This document shows, piece by piece, positions 21,579 to 34,219 of a stretch of DNA of 64,000 bases. Under the pieces are notes generated by a model. The model did not search any database. It was not told the origin of the DNA and saw only the letters and a list, made by a program, of their open reading frames with translations. Made by a program: the position numbers and the translations under genes. This stretch comes from Liolophura sinensis (taxonomy: Eukaryota; Mollusca; Polyplacophora; Chitonida; Chitonidae), in NCBI RefSeq assembly GCF_032854445.1, contig NC_088305.1, positions 11,971,606 to 12,035,605 on the forward strand, written 5' to 3'. Positions within the stretch are counted from its first letter, which is position 1. Every line of letters begins with the position of its first letter.

Positions 21579-21631
21579 TTCCTCCCACCATAATGCTGTA
21601 CGGCGTAAAACACCAATCAATTAAATACAAA
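21579..21631 (+). mobile_element. SINE-A remnant with internal deletion
   Basis: 'tttcctcccaccataatgct' is joined directly to 'gtacggcgtaaaacaccaat', removing the ~35 bp that normally lie between. An AATA-like tail follows. Confidence 0.75.
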
Positions 21632-21659
21632 TGACACATTTGCAGCTGTATGACGAGGG

Positions 21660-21761
<102 letters not shown>

Positions 21762-23395
21762 TTGCTAGGTTAAGAAAAAACGTCAAACTAGATATGTGCA
21801 TATCAGGCAGAACAAACAAGCGTCAATCAGGACTGATAACCGTTCACCCCATTTCCCAGTTATTTGAGGTCTAATAGAAATAATGACAGATCAGTTTTTT
21901 ACCATGATGGTGTGGACCCGCTGACTAGCAATGCATGACGGGGCCGATCATAATCCTCAATGTAAGGCTGACTGGAGTCTTGTGGCGTACTCAATTATTC
22001 GCTTACATGTGAAGGAATGCAGTCTCGTACACAGACTACAACTATGATGGTTTCATATGCGCTTCAGATTTCGTGTAATTGTAGATGCAATTTTTTTAAA
22101 CATAATATAACGTTAAAAAAGGGAAAAGGTACTTCACTTCGGGGACACAACCCAATGCTATTGATATATTTATTAAGTGAGGCTTCATATACCATTTTAA
22201 TGCAATTCCTTCATCAAATTTTGTGAGAGAAATTTCTACTAGAAGACTAGCGACTTAATATCAAATATACGTTCAGTGTCTGTGGTTTAAGGGTGCCCAA
22301 GTCTTGTTTTATCCACTGAAATTATAACAGGAACAATGCGACGAAATAGCCACGTAGAGAAGTCAAACTCAGAGCATGCAAATATTTTCCAAACGAAATA
22401 GAGTTTTTAGTTTTTAACAATTCCCTGATTTACCGTCAGTCGTGGTCTTAACATGTAAACCTGTTAACATGCCATATTGACATGAGTCAACTAACATCTG
22501 TCCTTTTTTCACCTACATTTTCTTACCTCGCAGTGCTATTGGACGTGTAGTTCGTTACCACCGGAGCATTTGCATGAACAGAATAAAAAAAAACAAAACA
22601 AAGTAGAATGACAAAGATATCATACTGTCGCCGCTGATTTTTCTGTTTGTGTTATAAGTCTCTCATAATGCATTCGAATTTTGCATGCCTTAAAAAAGCC
22701 GATATTCTATGATGACTACTAATGATAATAAAAATATTCTGGATAACATCTTTAACTGAGCAGCTAGTCTGCCACACGGCCCAAATTTAAAACTACAGCT
22801 TCTATGTACACATAAACACTCCACAGTTTAACTCTCACAGAGAATTCCTTGATTTCACAGTTGTAAATAAACTATACACTGTTGTAGTAGACATGAGACA
22901 CAAATGTGACACCATGTGGCTGCAATAACTGATTAGCAAAACACATACTTCTATTGTACGCTCTTCGGAGGATAATAACAGTATTTTGCTTCTATCGGAC
23001 GATTCCAGGATATGATGATCAACGTGACACTTAATGACCACAGCAGCTGAATTACAGTACACAGTCAGTGCCCTATGTGTATGGGATAAAAACAGAGGCG
23101 GTTAGAAGATTTCACTACGATTTAACCATTTCCTTTACAGTGAACATCGAACCATTAGGGTATTACCTGACATGCGATGCCTATCCAAAATTACAGTAAT
23201 ACGGATCAAATATTTTCCACTTTCAGGAAGCCACAGTTTTGGCGTAGGAGAATATTGGCCCTTTCAAAGGGTGAAATCATATCCATAAACGTGATTTCCT
23301 GTAATGCTGTCTTTGTATTTTGTCTCGCCAACAGGAAAATGGTTTATTTTTTTAACCGCTGAATTAGCGTGGTGGTAATAGTGTATACGGCCTTC
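21762..23395. other. Mostly unassigned, with a family D remnant at 22560-22680
   Basis: 22560-22680 has 'catttgcatgaacagaata', 'atcatactgtcgccgctg' and 'gttataagtctctcataatg', which fit the D middle and 3' end. No other repeat, RNA gene or convincing exon is seen. Confidence 0.45.
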
Positions 23396-23855
23396 ATAAT
23401 GTGAGGAATGGAAAAGTGTGCCCTAACTTTGCAGTTCTTGGACCTACACTATGAGGAATATGGAAGAGTATGTAAAAAATGGCAAAAATTTAGCAGAGGT
23501 TAAAACGTGAAGTGTGAGGAGCGTGGAAGGTTGTCATAAAATTCCAGCTTGAAACCTGAGCTGTCGTGAAAAACTGCTGTGTGAGGAGTATGAAAGTTTG
23601 TCTAAAAATGGCAACGGAAACCTCAGCTATGGTTAAAACTGCAGTGTGAGGAATATGAAATGTTCAAAAATGGCAGTTGGGACCCTTGGCAGCAGTTAAA
23701 ATTTACACTGTGAGGAGTCAGGAAGGGTGTCCCAAAATGAAAGTTGGACCACAGCAGTGATTTATATTATCACTGTGTGCATCGGTAAGGTTGTCCAAAA
23801 GTTGCGGTTTTGGACCTGAGCTGTCGTTAAAAACCTACACTGTGAGGAGTATCAT
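23396..23855 (+). repeat. ~65-bp diverged minisatellite, 8 units
   Basis: Units begin with a 'tgtgaggagtatg'-type motif near 23399, 23450, 23512, 23579, 23643, 23708, 23772 and 23839, spaced 50-67 bp. Each also contains a 'gtccaaaaatggcag'-type motif and often 'acctgagctgtcgttaaaa'. Divergence is high, so the array is old. It runs directly into a family D copy. Confidence 0.8.
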
Positions 23856-23859
23856 TGCA

Positions 23860-24015
23860 TCATTTAAGCCATTGCACGAACAGTTAGAATAAAAATCTAA
23901 CTGTGTTAAACTGACGAAGTGGGTTTCACCGGTTACGTTTGACCATTTGTCAACTATCTCACCGTCATGAGGGCTCTGGTTTTATTCTGCGCGCTGTAGG
24001 TCCCTCATGGTGTCT
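23860..24015 (+). repeat. Family D, 3' half
   Basis: 'catttaagccattgcacg', 'aacagttagaataaaaatc', 'tttcaccggttacgtttgac', 'catttgtcaactatctcacc' and 'gctctggttttattctgcg'. The minisatellite replaces its 5' half. Confidence 0.75.
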
Positions 24016-27000
24016 CCGTTTCATTTTTATATTATTCCAAAAATGCTGATAACTTTGTAAGCTCTATGTTAAGTCACCCGTCGCATTGCAGGAATGTTCA
24101 TATAGTAAACAAGAGGAAAACAGTGATTTATACTGAAAAAATCAATCACCGGCTGTTAGTGTAATTACATGCTTGCAAACCTTATAGCTGATTTGTAAAG
24201 GCACTCAGTCTATATCGCAGCGTCTTTGGTCCCATTTTCCAATATGATGATACTCGGATAAGCAAATGAGATTTTCTGAAAGACGATATTACAGGTTAGT
24301 AGGCGTTTGGAGATAAATTAGGCATTTCATCTAACGTACAATAACAAATTGGTCACTCGACAGGACGAGATCTTTAATGACAGAGCGAGCGGAGTTTGGG
24401 ACAACAGATCAACAATGCGGTTGTGTAAGAGGTCGGACTGAAATAGGAAATTGCCAACAATACCTTGTCACAAAATCGATGTGCTTGGCAGCGGAATACA
24501 GGGAATGCCTTCCCCTGTTTGTCTCTCTGTACCAACTTTAGAGAAACGGCCGTTGTGTTCTGTTTGAATCGAATAAATCACTATTATATGTGGACAAAAA
24601 TATATAGACAACAAACGCGTAATTTCTTTTCTCAAAAGGATCTTGAAAAGACGAATGGTGATTATAATGAAGTGTTTTAATTGGTGTTATTTTATGTCGA
24701 TATGACAATCATGGCAAGAAACAGACGGGAGTGGGTGGTGGACTTTGGGTGGTTTTGGGTTAACTTTCTCTGTGATTAGCAAGAAATCATGTTGCTTTTA
24801 TTTCTCCCAGTACCACAGTCGAATAAGGTAGTAAACATATCCAGTTTTTCGTCTGTATAGCGTCGCAACTTGGAGAGGCTATAAGTTATATAAAGCATTG
24901 GATAACAAAGACTTTTAGAGCAAGTGGCAATCCAGATGTCTCTTGTTGCGCAGGTTTGACAGACCATAACTCTATCAAACGTGTCTAACGTGTCTCAAGC
25001 CAGACAATCACATGTGGTGATTTATGGGGCGTTGATATTCATCTTTTGTCTTTTCATCTTTTCAGTTTTTTTATAATGATTCATTTCTCCTTTCAAAGCT
25101 GTAATATTGCAGGATTTGAGTAGAAAAAAAGCGTCGTTCTAACCTTTAATTAATGGAGTGGAGCTGATCATCAATTCACCATTTCGACAACTCCATGCAT
25201 ACATATTTAAATCAGATTTGCCTTTAATTTTAGGTTTATAGAATGCCGGGAATGTCTAACAAGCTCGCAGAGTTTGACTTTAACGCTGTGTACATACCGT
25301 GATCTAGACACATTAGGGCTGCAAAGAAAGAGTCTGGAACATTTTGTAATACACGCTAATTTTTGGGGAGGGGAAAGGTTTTTATTCCCTCAACCTCAGC
25401 ACACAAGGGTCAGTACTACACGATGAATTTCCCCTTCTATGATCCTATACATGATCTAGTTGTGCTTCCGGAAAGAAGAGAATTGTGTATGCGAGCTTAT
25501 AATAATATTTACTCTTTCTTGGATCATACCGATATAGCTTAGTTTTTCCTTCAGTGTCAGAATTTTATCATCGGGATCTTCAAAACAACAGTAACCCTGC
25601 TCCTAAAGCAGATTACCTTTACACGTCACCCTAAGACAAACCACAGCTGCACTATGCTGGCTTAAATGGCGGCAGTCTAGTTACCTTATAATTTTTTAGT
25701 TTAAAGACTCTGCCTGCGTGGTGATATTGAAACGGTCGATCACATTTTCTTTTAATAAACAACAGTTCAGGTTTATAAGGCATTTGTATACTCAGAAGAG
25801 ATGATTGATCCTAAACACAGGGCGAGGTCTCATCTATCAGAGCGAGAGGTGGTGTGGTCAACAGACCAACAGCGCTATTGTGTAAAATGTCGGACTGAAA
25901 TAGGAAATTCGCAACAATTCTTTGTCACAAAATCGATGTGCTTGTCAGCGGTAAATATGAACACCAACATGGAAAGGTTTCCCCTTTTCAGCGTGCAAAA
26001 TGGAGACTTCCTATATATTTGTCTCTATACCAGCTGGCGACGAAACGATAATTCTGGAATTTTGTGGAAATAAATCGAATAAATCATTATTAAATTATCT
26101 AAACACAAGGATGTGGACAACAAGCGCTAAAAATGTACTGGTTGTTGGGTGTTTTTTCAAAAGACTAATGACAGATTGATTGCGTTTCTTTTAAAGAGTC
26201 ATACAGGTAGGCCTTTGTTACGTCGATATGACAAACTTGCCAAGAAATCACGGGAATGGGAGGTGGGAATTGGGACTGCTGCTTCTAGCAAGACAAGAAT
26301 ATATGTTGCTTTTATTTCTACAATTAACACTGATAAAGAGCGTATAAATCTAGACAATGTGTCTCTTAATATAGCGTCATAACTTCTTCAACAAAGTAAG
26401 AAAGGCTATCATAGCAAATGGCGATCCAGACGTTCGTCGTTGCACTTTATTTCTTCGAGTAATACTATTAAAGAGAACATAAATCTAGGAATAGCGTCTT
26501 AATATAACGTCCGAACTTTTTTGAGAAAGTAAGAAAGATCATTACAGCAAACGGCAAGTCAGATGTTTCTTCTTGCACATCTTTGACAGACCATAACTCA
26601 GACGTGTCTCAGGCCAGACTATTACATGGGGTGATTTATGAGACGTTTTCCGACTGTATCTAGCCGTCATCCTTAATCATAATGATATTCATCTTTTGTC
26701 TGTCCTTATGCACTCCAAGGTGAGTTATTTGTAATGATTAATTTATCTTTTCAAGACTGTGTGTAAAATCAGAGGATACGAGTGTACTATATAAAAATGG
26801 GAATTTTCTTTTTGAACCTACATGGTTAGTTTCGGGCTGATCTATATTTATTCGTCATTTAGATATCTTTATATAACTCCGTTTTTCCTTTCAGTTCAGG
26901 GTTATACCCAACCCAGCATTTCAACAGAGATACCAGACAAGCTCCTTGAGTAGACGGCTTTCATCGTGGGCAGTGAGTTTTCAGGACAAATTAGAAACTA

Positions 27001-27552
27001 CATTATAACCTGGCGTAATGAACATTTTTTGCAAAAAAAGTTTTGTAATATTCTTGTCAATGATTAGTGGGGAACATTTGAAATTTAAAATCACATGATG
27101 TTTTTATATCGATTTTAATTTAATTACAGTCATTCTGCTTCAGTCAAATGTACCTCACGTTAATGGAATAGAAATACGGGTGGGTTTCACTTAAATGGTG
27201 TCAGACAAATATTACCTCCGTACGAGCCTCTCAAGGTGTTACGGCTTAACCTAAACTCACTAAGCAGATACCTTCCAGTAAGCTGTCGAATGGGTCAAAT
27301 ATCTGCTCATTATGTTATAATTGTAAAACACAGTTGGCCATCCAATTATACGAGCAAGGTAACGTTTTTTAGCACTTGAGACTACAACTGGTCAGAATCC
27401 TTTGCCTGTCTGTGATCATTGCTTTGATATGGTTACATGATTAAAAACAACTCTAAACGCACTCTGAAAAGTATGAAAGGTATAATCTGATATATACAAT
27501 CAAATAAACACACAATCAACATGATTGAGCGCATAAAACTAAAACACACACT

Positions 27553-27685
27553 GTAACTCAGACAAACTCAGGTGGTGTTCCCTTGGTTAAAAACATGAAA
27601 TTCTGAGCATAGGGTACCTAAACACAACTCAAACAAACTCAGGTGGTGTTCTATTGGTTAAACATATGAAATTTGGAACATGTGT
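27553..27685 (+). repeat. 73-bp direct duplication inside family E
   Basis: 'caaactcaggtggtgttc' with following 'ttggttaaa-acatgaaatt' occurs at 27562 and 27635. The right arm has a single diverged version near 35455. Confidence 0.7.
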
Positions 27686-28093
27686 TCATACTATTTGTTG
27701 ACACAGACATTCATACTTCCACCGTTAGCCAATATGAACGTTCTAGATCAATAATCGCAAGGCCAATTCCCAACACGACTTTTAATACAAGTGACCATAG
27801 AACTAAGGAAGTATATAAAGTACGAAAACGAGACGGAGTCGTGCAAAGAGAAACAGTCAACACTTTTCAGTGATGTTAAAAAGACGCAGGAGATGAGTGA
27901 AATCAGGATTCAAATCATGTACTATCCTTTTATAAAGTTGTAGATAATAAATTCATATATGTTTATATGTGTTCATATATCCACTGTGACGATGTAATTG
28001 AACACGATGAATATAAGACTATGGCCCAGGGTTGAGGTCAATTAGACAAAGTCATGAAGCAAAGCGCTGGCCACATTTACAAGAGAACTCCTT

Positions 28094-28263
28094 TCCGGCT
28101 TCCTCTCCGGCCCTACGTGGGAAGATCTGTCAGCAATCTGCGGATGGTCGTGGGTTTCCCCCGGGCTGTGCCCGGTTTCCACTCACCATAATGCTGGCCG
28201 CCGTCGTATAAGTGAAATATTCTTGAGTATGGCGTAAAACACCAATCAAATAAATAAATAAAT
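28094..28263 (+). mobile_element. SINE-A, 5' truncated, inserted into the left arm
   Basis: It runs 'ggcttcctctccggcc', 'ctgtcagcaatctgcggatg', 'gggtttcccccgggctg', 'ccgccgtcgtataagtgaa', 'tattcttgagtatggcgtaa', 'aacaccaatcaaataaataa'. The homologous place in the right arm (near 36140) has no SINE, which gives an empty-site comparison. The minus frame over 28130-28564 includes this element. Confidence 0.9.
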
Positions 28264-29110
28264 ACGGTACTACCTGAGATGTCCAAGCGTGAGTTGTGTA
28301 ATATTCCACTGATGTCGTGTGGGGATATGTATGATTAAATTGTGGAAGACTCAATAAATGCACCCAATGTAACATACCTCTATATTTTTTGTTCTTTAAT
28401 AAATGCAAAATTATTGCAAATATATGTAACATTTTGGAGTTCAGTGTTTGTGCACGTATGCTTTTGTAGCAATCTACTTCAACTGCCCTTTGCTTTCTCG
28501 ACAGAACACTGATTCTGAAAATACCGATTTTGGGAAGTGCTGTATTTGTACAAAGCATTGTCATTGTTTTTAGAACGAAACAGTACCCTTGGGCATTCTC
28601 AGCAATTTGTTTTCCTTCAAGCCAAGTAAACTTTCTAACACGGTCAACTAATCACTTCCAATACTATCTAATCAAATCTTTCTCTTGAAAAAGAACATCG
28701 TCTGATAGACTCGATGTAGAAGTGGTTTGTTCTTACTTGAGAAAACAGCTTTTGTGATATAGCACTTAGCATCAAATTAGTCGAAAAGTGATTTATAACT
28801 TTCGTACTAACTAATAACTCATAATACGGAAGCCTCCAGGCAAAAAAGACCAGTCCCCCCACCCCCAAAAGCAAAGATTCTTGGATGTTCTTGCTTTCTT
28901 TTTGTCGTGTTACACGTTCTCTGAGGTGATCAACCGTAGATATCATTTAACAGGCAATTGTCACATTAATTTAATATGGCACCAATGTAGCTTTTGGGGA
29001 TTTCTCACATTTCATCTCGTTACAGCGACGCATTCCAATTAGAAGTAAAAGATGTCGTTAAAATGTGGAAAATTCAAAGAAAGAAAAATAACTTTTATTT
29101 TTATTTCTTC

Positions 29111-29226
29111 CCATTCTCATCTCTGCAAGCCATTCAAACTTTTATAAGTAAACTGTCTGTCGTGATACATCCTGCAGTAAATACCAATCAGTTATAGCTA
29201 TTTAATTCATAATTAATAATTAATTT
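29111..29226. other. Unassigned link
   Basis: AT-rich, with no recognised content. Confidence 0.4.
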
Positions 29227-29372
29227 TTCCTTTTATTTTTTTCTTCAAGAATATTTCACTTATACGATGGCTGCCAGCATTATGGTGAGAGGATACCGGG
29301 GGCCCTGGGGCAACCCACGACCATCCGCAGGTTGCTGGGACAACTTCCCAAGTACGGTTAGAGAGGAGGGAT
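29227..29372 (-). mobile_element. SINE-A, minus strand, 5' truncated
   Basis: The + strand shows 'caagaatatttcacttatac', 'gatggctgccagcattatgg', 'caacccacgaccatccgcag' and 'acttcccaagtacgg'. The 3' tail is interrupted by a pyrimidine-rich tract and the tRNA head is absent. Confidence 0.85.
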
Positions 29373-29489
29373 TTCTCCAATCTGTTTAATATTACAGGAT
29401 GTGAATGTGCTGTATGAAAAAAATGAATTTTCCACGGCAAATTACATTAATTGTGTCCATATCAAAAAAGAATTTTGGCGGGATTATCT

Positions 29490-32400
29490 GCTGAGCTCCT
29501 AAACCACATTTTCTTCAAAACAGAAAACAAGACAATGAATCGTCAGGACAAAGTACAGCTGCACTCTATCCTGGCGCAAGTAATGTTAGTCTGAGGTATT
29601 TTTGAAGAAACTTTCGAATTTTTGTCTCTCGTCTTGGCACAGAGGGTCAAAAATTTATAATGAATTTTTCATTCACTATTACGTTACTTCAAGAATGCAG
29701 CTGGACAAAAGGGGAGTTTTCGCTGTTAGCTGTAATAAAAAGAGACGAGTTGATTTTTATTCCTTATGATCTCTTGATTTATCGCTGTCAGTTTTCCTTC
29801 GGTTTCCATGCAGGCAATCTCAATTGTCTGATAAAGAGTAGTTCAGGTTTATCAACCTGTAGGAAACTGCAATGAGGCATTTGCTCAACTCACAATACCT
29901 GATTGATCTTGGAGACTGGACGAGATCTCATCTATCAGAAATTGGGAAAACAGACCAACAACGCGGTTGTGTAAAAGGTGAGTCTGAAATACGAAATTGC
30001 TTGCCAAAAAGTCGATGTGCTTGGAAGCGGTGTACACGAACATCGACATGGAAAGGTTTCCCCTTTTCAGCGTGCAAAACGGAGACTTCCTCGATGTTTG
30101 TCTCCCTATACCAACTGGAAACAAAAGATAATTGTGACATGTGGAAATAGATCGAATAAATTACTATTATATTACCTGAACACAAGGATGCTCAAACTGT
30201 GCTATCCACTTGGCGTTTTTTGCAACAACTTTCAAAAAACTAATGGCAGTTTGAATACGTTTCTTTTAAAGACCCAGACAGGTTGGTGCGCTTGTTACGT
30301 CGATATGACAATCGGCTGCTGTTTAGTTTCTCGACAGGACACAGTTTCTGAAAACACTATTTTTTTTTCTTTTGGGAAGTGCTTTTTTTGTACAAAGCAT
30401 TGTCTTTCCTTTAAAAACAAAAAGTACCCTTAAGCTTTCTCAGCATTATGTTTTCTTTCAAGCGAAGTAAATTTTATAACGTGGTCAATATATCACTTCC
30501 AATATTACCTAATCAATTTTTTCTAATGAAAAAGAAGTGGTTTGCTCTCATTGGAGGAAAAAGCTTTTATGATAATGCACATAATATCAAATTCATCTAA
30601 AAGTGATTTATAACTTGATGGAATAATAACTCTTAGTACGGAATCCTCCAGTCAAGAAAAGGTCAGTTTTGCCTGCAAAAAAGCAAAGATTCTTGGATGC
30701 TTCTGCTTTCTTTGTGTTGTGCCACATGTATTAGTAGTTCCAAGGACAAATCTGTAGTTTTAACAAAGCCTTAAACTCTCCCCCATTACAACACCAACCG
30801 TCGGTGCTCTTACATACGGTCACAAATCACCATACTCTTTAGAACTCTTTCTCACTACTGGCTGATACTGGTATTTGCAGTAGGGTAATTGAAGAGAAGA
30901 ATGTCTGGGACATTGTTGAGGAAACTTTCGAATTTTTGCCTTTCACCTTATCACTCATGGTCAGTAACTTATATGATTTTTTCATTCACGATTATGTTAC
31001 TTCAAGAATGCAGCCGGACAAAAGGGGAAATTTCGATGTTACGTGTAATAAAAAGAGTCAAGCTGATCTTTTTTTTCTTATCGTGACCACTTGATTTATC
31101 GCTGTGAGTTTTCCTTCGGTTTCAAACGGGCACTCTAAAGTTTCTGATAAAGCGTAGTCCGGGTTTATAAAGCGGTAGGAAACTACAATGACGCATTTGC
31201 TCAACCCAATACCCGATTCATCCTAGAGACCGGACAAGATCTCATCTATCAGAATGATGGGTGATTGGGACAACAGACCAACAACGCGGTTGTGTAAAAG
31301 GTGGGACTGAAATAGGAAATTGCCAACAATTCCTTGTCAAAAAATCGATGTGCGTGGCAGCGGTATACATAAAAAACGGATGCTCGTCTCCTACACCAGC
31401 TGGAGACAAGCGATATGAGTGACATGCTGTGGAAAAAGATCGAATAAATTACTATTATATTATCGGAATACAAGGATGTAGGCAGCAAGAGCAACTAATG
31501 CGTCAACTATTGACTCTTTTTTGTAGATGACTTTCAAAAGACTAATGGCAGTTTGGTAGCGTTTCTTGTAAAGACACATGTGGGTTGGTGCATTTGTTAC
31601 CTCGGTATGAAAATCCTGCCAATCATGGGAGTGGGAGGTGGAACTTAGGTGGGGTAGTCAACCTTGGCTACGTCTAGGAAGGCAAGAATTCATGTTGCTT
31701 TTATTTCCACGATTAACGCTGTTAAGCATGGTAGAAATGTGGGCAAAATGTCTCATAAAATAACATCTGAACGTCTTGGACAAAATGAGAGAGACTATTA
31801 CAGCAAATGGCAATCCAGATGTTTCGTGTAGCACATGTTTGCCAGGCCATAATTCAGGCGTGTCTCAGGCCTGATTATTAGATATGATTAATGGCGAGTT
31901 ATTCCAGTTGGTTCTAACCGTCATATTTATTCATAATGATGTTCATCTTTTGCCTGTCTAATGCACTCTGGGGTCAATTATTTATGATGATTTATTTCTC
32001 CTTTCAGTACTTCAGTGCAGTGTTACTTGGAGTTGACTTGGATAAATAGTGTGGAGTTGGTTTTGTCTATTTCGTGTTCTGATTATGTGTTTCAGTTTTA
32101 TGGGTACGGCTTATTTCTAACCAACCTATCACATAAGCTCCTTGAGCAGACAGCTCACACAATGGACACAGACCCCTCAAGACCTTAGCGTAATTCAGGT
32201 CATTTCGGTGGGTTATGGAATAACTTTCCATTCTTGTTGAAAACTATCTTAATGTCTGTTGTACTCGATCAATGCAAGATATTTGCAATTTAAATAATAT
32301 TCAGTCTATTTAAATGGTGGCGAATTTTCCTTAAACGGTATACAACAAAGATTGCCGGGTCACGAGCAACCTAAGAAGGCGTTAAGTGTTTAAGCCAGGC

Positions 32401-32545
32401 TCATTACTGAAATCAGCGTACAGTAAACTGTGGAATTTGTCAGATCTCTTCATCACATGTGATACTTGTAAAAGGCAGGTGGTAATCCACTAACGCGGAC
32501 AGCGCAATGCTTTTCAACAGCTGAATTTATAACTGATCAGACACC
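29490..32545 (+). repeat. Intermediate family E copies between the duplicated arms
   Basis: 29540-29870 matches 25640-25790 in part ('cagctgcactctatcctggc', 'cagttcaggtttat'). 29900-30320 is E1. 30330-30900 jumps to the E10-E12 blocks ('tttctcgacaggacac', 'gtacaaagcattgtc', 'caaagattcttggatg'). 31000-31190 repeats 29660-29870 ('acttcaagaatgcag', 'ggacaaaaggggaa'). 31210-31900 is E1-E2. 32100-32540 is E4-E6 ('cataagctccttgagcagac'). So at least two internally deleted units lie between the arms. Confidence 0.7.
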
Positions 32546-32640
32546 GGGTTTCACATAGTACGTGTGATAATTCACTCCGTCGTCACCGCTGTAGTTTTAA
32601 TCTCTGTGCAGTAGTCTTTTTATATTATTTGTGTTTCTTT
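32545..32640 (+). repeat. Family D 3' fragment next to a family E start
   Basis: 'gggtttcacatagtacgtgt', 'aattcactccgtcgtcaccg' and 'ctgtagttttaatctctgtg' match D. As at 23860-24180, a D copy lies just before an E unit. Confidence 0.6.
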
Positions 32641-33790
32641 CTTAGACTATAACACTCTTGTTGGTAGAGGTATAAATTCATTGTGAACTTACCGTTACCG
32701 CTGCTGGACGCTTATGTAAGTCGTGCTACAAGCTTTGTGCCTTATTTGCAAATAAATCAGCAGCCAACGTCTCCTCGTTTTTGTTTTCATTTGCCTACTG
32801 TTTCTGAAATAGACAAATGTTATTTTCTGATAGACGATAGTCCAGGTTAAGAATGCGATTGATTATGAATAACGTTTTTTCATCAGCTCAGAAGACCCGA
32901 TTGACCCTAAAGACCGGACGAAATCTCAGCTGACAGAGTGAGCTGTGTTCGAGACAACAGACCAACAACGCGATTGTGTAAGAGGTGGTACCGGGATAGG
33001 AAATTTGCCAACAATTCCTTGTCACAAAATCGATGTGCCTGGCAGTGGTATACATGAACACCGACATGGAATGCCTTCCTCTCTTCAGCGTGCAAAACGG
33101 ATAGTTCCTGGATGTTTATCTCTCTGTTCAACCTGCGGACAGACGATAATTGTGACATGTTGTGGAAATAATTGTAGTTTTATTGTATCGTTTTATTGAG
33201 CTATGTAGTTTGGTACGTTTGTTGATTTGACAATACTGCCTGGAAACACAGCAGTGAGAGGTGGACTTTGAGGTTGGGGAATTGGCCTGCATCTAGCAAG
33301 ACAAGAAGTCGTGTTGCTTTTATTTCTCCGAGTAACACTGTTAAAAGGTAGAACATGAATCTAGGAATTGTGTCCCTTAAAATAGCATCCGAACTTTTTG
33401 GACAAAGTAAGAAAGGCTATTACAGCAAACGGCAGACGTTTCTTGTTGCACACCTTTGACAGACCATAACTCAGACGTGTCTCAGGCCAGACTATTACAT
33501 GGGGTGATTTATGAGGCGTTTTCCAGTTAGATCTAACGGTCATCCTTAATCATAATGATATTCATCTTTTGTCTGTCCCTATGCACTCCAGGGTCAGTTA
33601 TTTATAATGATTCATTTCTCCTTTCAAGATTGTAAAATGACAGGATTTGAGTGTTCTGTGGTAAAAAATAGAAGTGTCCTTCCGATCTTTAGAATAATGG
33701 AGTGGAGCTGATCTTTATATATTCCTCATTTCCACAACTGCATGCATAAATATTTAAATACAGGTTTGCCTTTTATTTTAGGTTAATAAA

Positions 33791-34030
33791 ATGTCAGGAA
33801 TGTCTCACAAGCTCGAAGAGTTTGCCTTAACACTGGCCACATACCATGATCTAGACACATTAGGGCTGCTTTCTATTCAGCTGCAAGAAAAGAGTCTAGA
33901 ACATTTTGTAATACATGTTGATTTGTTTTCGGGTGAGGGGAGGTGGGGGAGGGGGGCAATGCTGTTTAATATCCTTTCTCCGCTATTAACGGACGAAACA
34001 ATGAATTCTAGCTTTCATGTTTACAGATAA
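33791..34030 (+). CDS. Exon-like open frame at the start of the right arm, unrecognised
   Basis: A 79-codon ATG frame follows 'gccttttattttag', a good splice-acceptor shape, by 9 bp. The first ~40 residues look protein-like (residues 1-9 'MSGMSHKLE'). The left arm has the same segment at 25240 after 'cctttaattttag', but there the frame shifts and stops after about 15 codons. Either this is a relic exon kept open in one copy or the open frame is chance. The second half, rich in Gly and Arg from a purine tract, is unlikely to be coding. Confidence 0.22.
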   Translation: MSGMSHKLEEFALTLATYHDLDTLGLLSIQLQEKSLEHFVIHVDLFSGEGRWGRGAMLFNILSPLLTDETMNSSFHVYR

Positions 34031-34122
34031 CGATATCGTGTATTTCCCTTAATGTAAAGACTCAGGGGTCAGTAATGTACGATGAATTTCTCCGTGTATG
34101 ATCCTGTGCATGTTGTAGTTGT

Positions 34123-34219
34123 TATTATTTAGTTGTTTATTTGATCGGTGTTTTACGCCGTACTCAAGAATATTTCACTTATACAACGGCGGCCAGCATT
34201 ATGGTAGGAGGAAACCGAG
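34123..34219 (-). mobile_element. SINE-A 3' fragment with ~12-bp TSD, right arm only
   Basis: 'tgttgtagttgt' at 34111-34122 and 'tgctgtagttgt' at 34220-34231 flank the insert (one mismatch). The left arm at about 25450 reads straight through 'gatctagttgtgcttccgg', an empty site. Confidence 0.88.

Larger units (their letters stand above)
25230..29110 (+). repeat. Left arm of an ~8-kb direct duplication
   Basis: It aligns in order with 33770-37375 at offsets from about 7.8 to 8.6 kb. Matching pairs include 25243/33791, 25405/34065, 27073/34973, 27380/35287, 27720/35545, 28039/36086, 28590/36385 and 28999/37308. Offset changes mark later insertions and deletions: the SINE-A at 28094 here, and in the other arm the SINE-A at 34123, the SINE-B at 35731 and the 46-bp array. 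Confidence 0.8.

Noticed and set aside
28130-28564. 144-codon minus ORF
   Set aside because: Its C-terminal ~45 codons are SINE-A, and the rest crosses family E blocks that are not open in the other copies.
29885-30433. Possible protein gene across the E1 module (frames on both strands, also at 25801, 31249, 32907)
   Set aside because: I compared the copies: no single frame stays open and different frames are open in different copies, so the repeat is not evidently coding.
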